Assembly: GCA_965208275.1 (NCBI GenBank)
Contig: OZ242331.1
Coordinates: 3,844,001 to 3,908,000, forward strand
Length of the DNA stretch: 64,000 nucleotides
Direction of reading: 5' to 3'
Source: Bin5 sp022827195
GTDB taxonomy: Bacteria; Chloroflexota; Anaerolineae; Caldilineales; Caldilineaceae
A model generated the notes under the pieces. That model had not been told where the DNA came from and ran no database searches. It saw only the letters and a program-made list of their open reading frames with translations. The position numbers were made by a program, and so were the translations under genes. This document shows positions 62,389 to 64,000 of the stretch, one piece after another (positions within the stretch are counted from its first letter, which is position 1; each line of letters opens with the position of its first letter).

Positions 62389-63729
62389 TCAGAGACTCTT
62401 GAACGCCCGCATTCTGTTGATGTATGTGGCCTGCACCATGGGGCCGTCCAGCAGCGGGTCTTCCGTCTCCTCCATCCAGGCGCGCAGGCGCCGCGCCAGG
62501 CCGTCCCGTATGGCGGCGTAGTCGGGGTCCTCGGCCAAGTTGTTCTGCTCCAACGGGTCCCGCTCCAGGTCGAACAGCTCGAATGGTGGATGGTTCAGCC
62601 CGGTGGATGACACATCCAGCGCGACACTGATCTCAGGGTAACTCTTGCCGTTGTTGAGAAAGTCGGGCGGCGTCTCAATCCGGGGCGAAAACTCGAAGTT
62701 GGCGATCAGCTTCCAGCGCTCCGTGCGGATGGCGCGCATCGGATCGTAGTAGACATGGTAGGTCTTCTCGACGAATACACAGTCGCTCGGCCCGTATTCA
62801 TCCCCGCACAGCAGACTCCAATAGCTCCTCCCATGAAGTTTTGGCGGCGGTTCGATCCCCAACATCTCTAGCACGGTGGGCACAAAGTCGGCGTGGGTGA
62901 CGAATTCCCCAAAACGCCGGCCCCCGGCCTCTTCAGGCTGCCCCGTCTCCGCAGCCGATGCGGCCGACGAAGCGCCCAGTCCGGGAATACGCATCAGCAG
63001 CGGCACCTCGATGCCGGCGTCGTAGAGGCTCATCTTCGACAGCGGGAACGGGATGCCGTGATCTGCCGTGAAGACGACGACCGTATCGTCGGCCAGGCCC
63101 GCCGTCTCGAGCGCCGCCAGAACCCTGCCGAACGCCTTGTCGATCGACGCGATCGAGGCCTCCATGTCAACCAGGTCCTCGCGCACCACAGGAATGTCAG
63201 GCAGATAGGGCGGGATCGCCACCTCGTCGGCGTCGAGCGGTTCGGTGTCGCTGGGGAAGGGACGGTGCGGCTCGAAGAAACCGATCTGGGCGAAAAACGG
63301 CCGGCTGAACTGCGCGAGCGAACCGCAGAACGCGTCCGCCAGCTCGGCGCAGCTCCCGCGCGGATGGGCATGCTTGTAGCCGCAGCGCTCCGGGCTGCTG
63401 GCCTCGTGCTGCACGCCGAAGAGGCGCGTCTCGTAGCCGTGCCCGGCCAGGACCTGCGCCAGGTGCCTTTCGTCCGGCTTAAGGTCGTTGGCGTACTCGG
63501 TGTGCGCCATCCCGACCACGCCGTTTGCGTGCGGGTAGCGGCCGGTCCAGAGCGCGGCCCGCGAAGGGCTGCACTGCGGCGCGACGCAGAAGCTGTTCTC
63601 GAATAGGAGCCCGGATGCGGCAAAGGCGTCGATATGCGGTGTGCGGACGCCGGGGACGCCGTAGCAACCCAGGTAGCGGCCCAAGTCATGGCAGATGAAG
63701 ACGAGTATGTTCGGTCGTTGGGTGCGCAT
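62389..63729 (-). CDS. Sulfatase
   Basis: 446 residues from ATG 63729 (gaggt nine bases upstream). Formylglycine signature: C53-S-P-S-R in VAPQCSPSRAALWTGRYPHA. The first metal site reads FICHDLGRY, with HD in place of the usual DD, as in heparan N-sulfatase-like members. The second metal motif is VVVFTADHGIPFPL. It lacks a signal peptide. The sulfamidase/iduronate-type features (FFEPHRPFPSD) suggest glycosaminoglycan-like substrates, which is inference. Confidence 0.9.
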   Translation of the reverse strand: MRTQRPNILVFICHDLGRYLGCYGVPGVRTPHIDAFAASGLLFENSFCVAPQCSPSRAALWTGRYPHANGVVGMAHTEYANDLKPDERHLAQVLAGHGYETRLFGVQHEASSPERCGYKHAHPRGSCAELADAFCGSLAQFSRPFFAQIGFFEPHRPFPSDTEPLDADEVAIPPYLPDIPVVREDLVDMEASIASIDKAFGRVLAALETAGLADDTVVVFTADHGIPFPLSKMSLYDAGIEVPLLMRIPGLGASSAASAAETGQPEEAGGRRFGEFVTHADFVPTVLEMLGIEPPPKLHGRSYWSLLCGDEYGPSDCVFVEKTYHVYYDPMRAIRTERWKLIANFEFSPRIETPPDFLNNGKSYPEISVALDVSSTGLNHPPFELFDLERDPLEQNNLAEDPDYAAIRDGLARRLRAWMEETEDPLLDGPMVQATYINRMRAFKSL

Positions 63730-64000
63730 CGGGATATACCTCGCTGGACTTTGCATTTCCGGTGTACGCCGCGTACAGGTCGGGCTGCACTGTATTCCGG
63801 TCGTAAATGACCGTCAACCCACGTCTATCCAGGGGGCGGTTTCGTGCGCGCAGCCCGATTGAAACCCAACTGTCGAGTAGGCGGTCGCCCGCATCCAGGC
63901 CGGAGATGCGCTGCTGCTCGAACACTACGGCGCGAGATGCTGCGGCAATCGCCGGCGAAAGAACCAAACAGTGCCGCGTCCTTGAACAGCATTAATGGGA
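63730..64000. other. Right-edge sequence without a supported gene
   Basis: About 270 bases upstream of the sulfatase gene. Weak open frames on both strands lack ribosome sites or similarity. The sulfatase promoter presumably lies here, but I see no consensus element. Confidence 0.5.

Overview
The window is bacterial chromosome, most likely from a Chloroflexota lineage, with Caldilineae-like the best guess. The reasons are a high-GC core, several sulfatases, an F420-type (LLM) oxidoreductase, trypsin-like lipoprotein relics, and spacers made of decayed 'aactggcaac', 'gaaaactgaaaac' and 'ggcaggcacaaggcctgcc' repeats. The taxonomic call is inference. AT-richer accessory islands interrupt the core.

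Region 1 (1-16.2 kb) is a DNA phosphorothioation defence island. A minus-strand operon runs sspB (DUF4007), sspC (P-loop ATPase), sspD (DndC-like PP-loop protein), a 985-residue protein with RpoA-CTD-like and sigma-region-4-like segments, a PLD-nuclease/SF2 helicase, a 72-residue protein, a DndD/Rad50-like ATPase and a 146-residue protein. A divergent cysteine desulfurase (sspA) supplies sulfur. The last five genes sit where a restriction module is expected. Next to it are an SRA-like (AspBHI-N-like) protein and a frameshifted fragment of its paralogue.

Region 2 (16.2-23.1 kb) is repeat- and IS-rich. It holds about 207-bp tandem repeats with strong hairpins, an IS982-family transposase, many small membrane proteins (several under 60 residues), and IS-end-like motifs.

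Region 3 (23.1-37.5 kb) is mostly core. It has a peptide-type ABC transporter without its ATPases, an acyltransferase-3 protein with no standard start codon, an orphan Xre antitoxin-like protein, and a TroABCD/ZnuABC-type metal transporter. Both permeases of that transporter carry C-terminal DtxR-like regions, and one also has an inserted cysteine-rich loop. MFS, PD-(D/E)XK and DUF4432 genes follow.

Region 4 (37.8-44.4 kb) is a second defence island. A C5 cytosine methyltransferase, a double-GHKL ATPase/kinase, a receiver protein broken by one in-frame TAA, and a Vsr endonuclease overlap end to end. An orphan CD-NTase and a BrnT remnant with intact BrnA follow.

Region 5 (44.4-64 kb) starts with an APS reductase gene. 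A consensus promoter, a cysteine-terminated leader ORF and mutually exclusive hairpins precede it, which looks like cysteine-dependent attenuation. The rest is metabolic: a CbiX/SirB-type chelatase, a glycerol-dehydrogenase-like enzyme, CoA transferase, purN, LLM oxidoreductase, a protease pseudogene, MFS, nitrilase, two sulfatases, a GH32/43-like propeller, an AlbA_2 regulator and an alpha/beta hydrolase.
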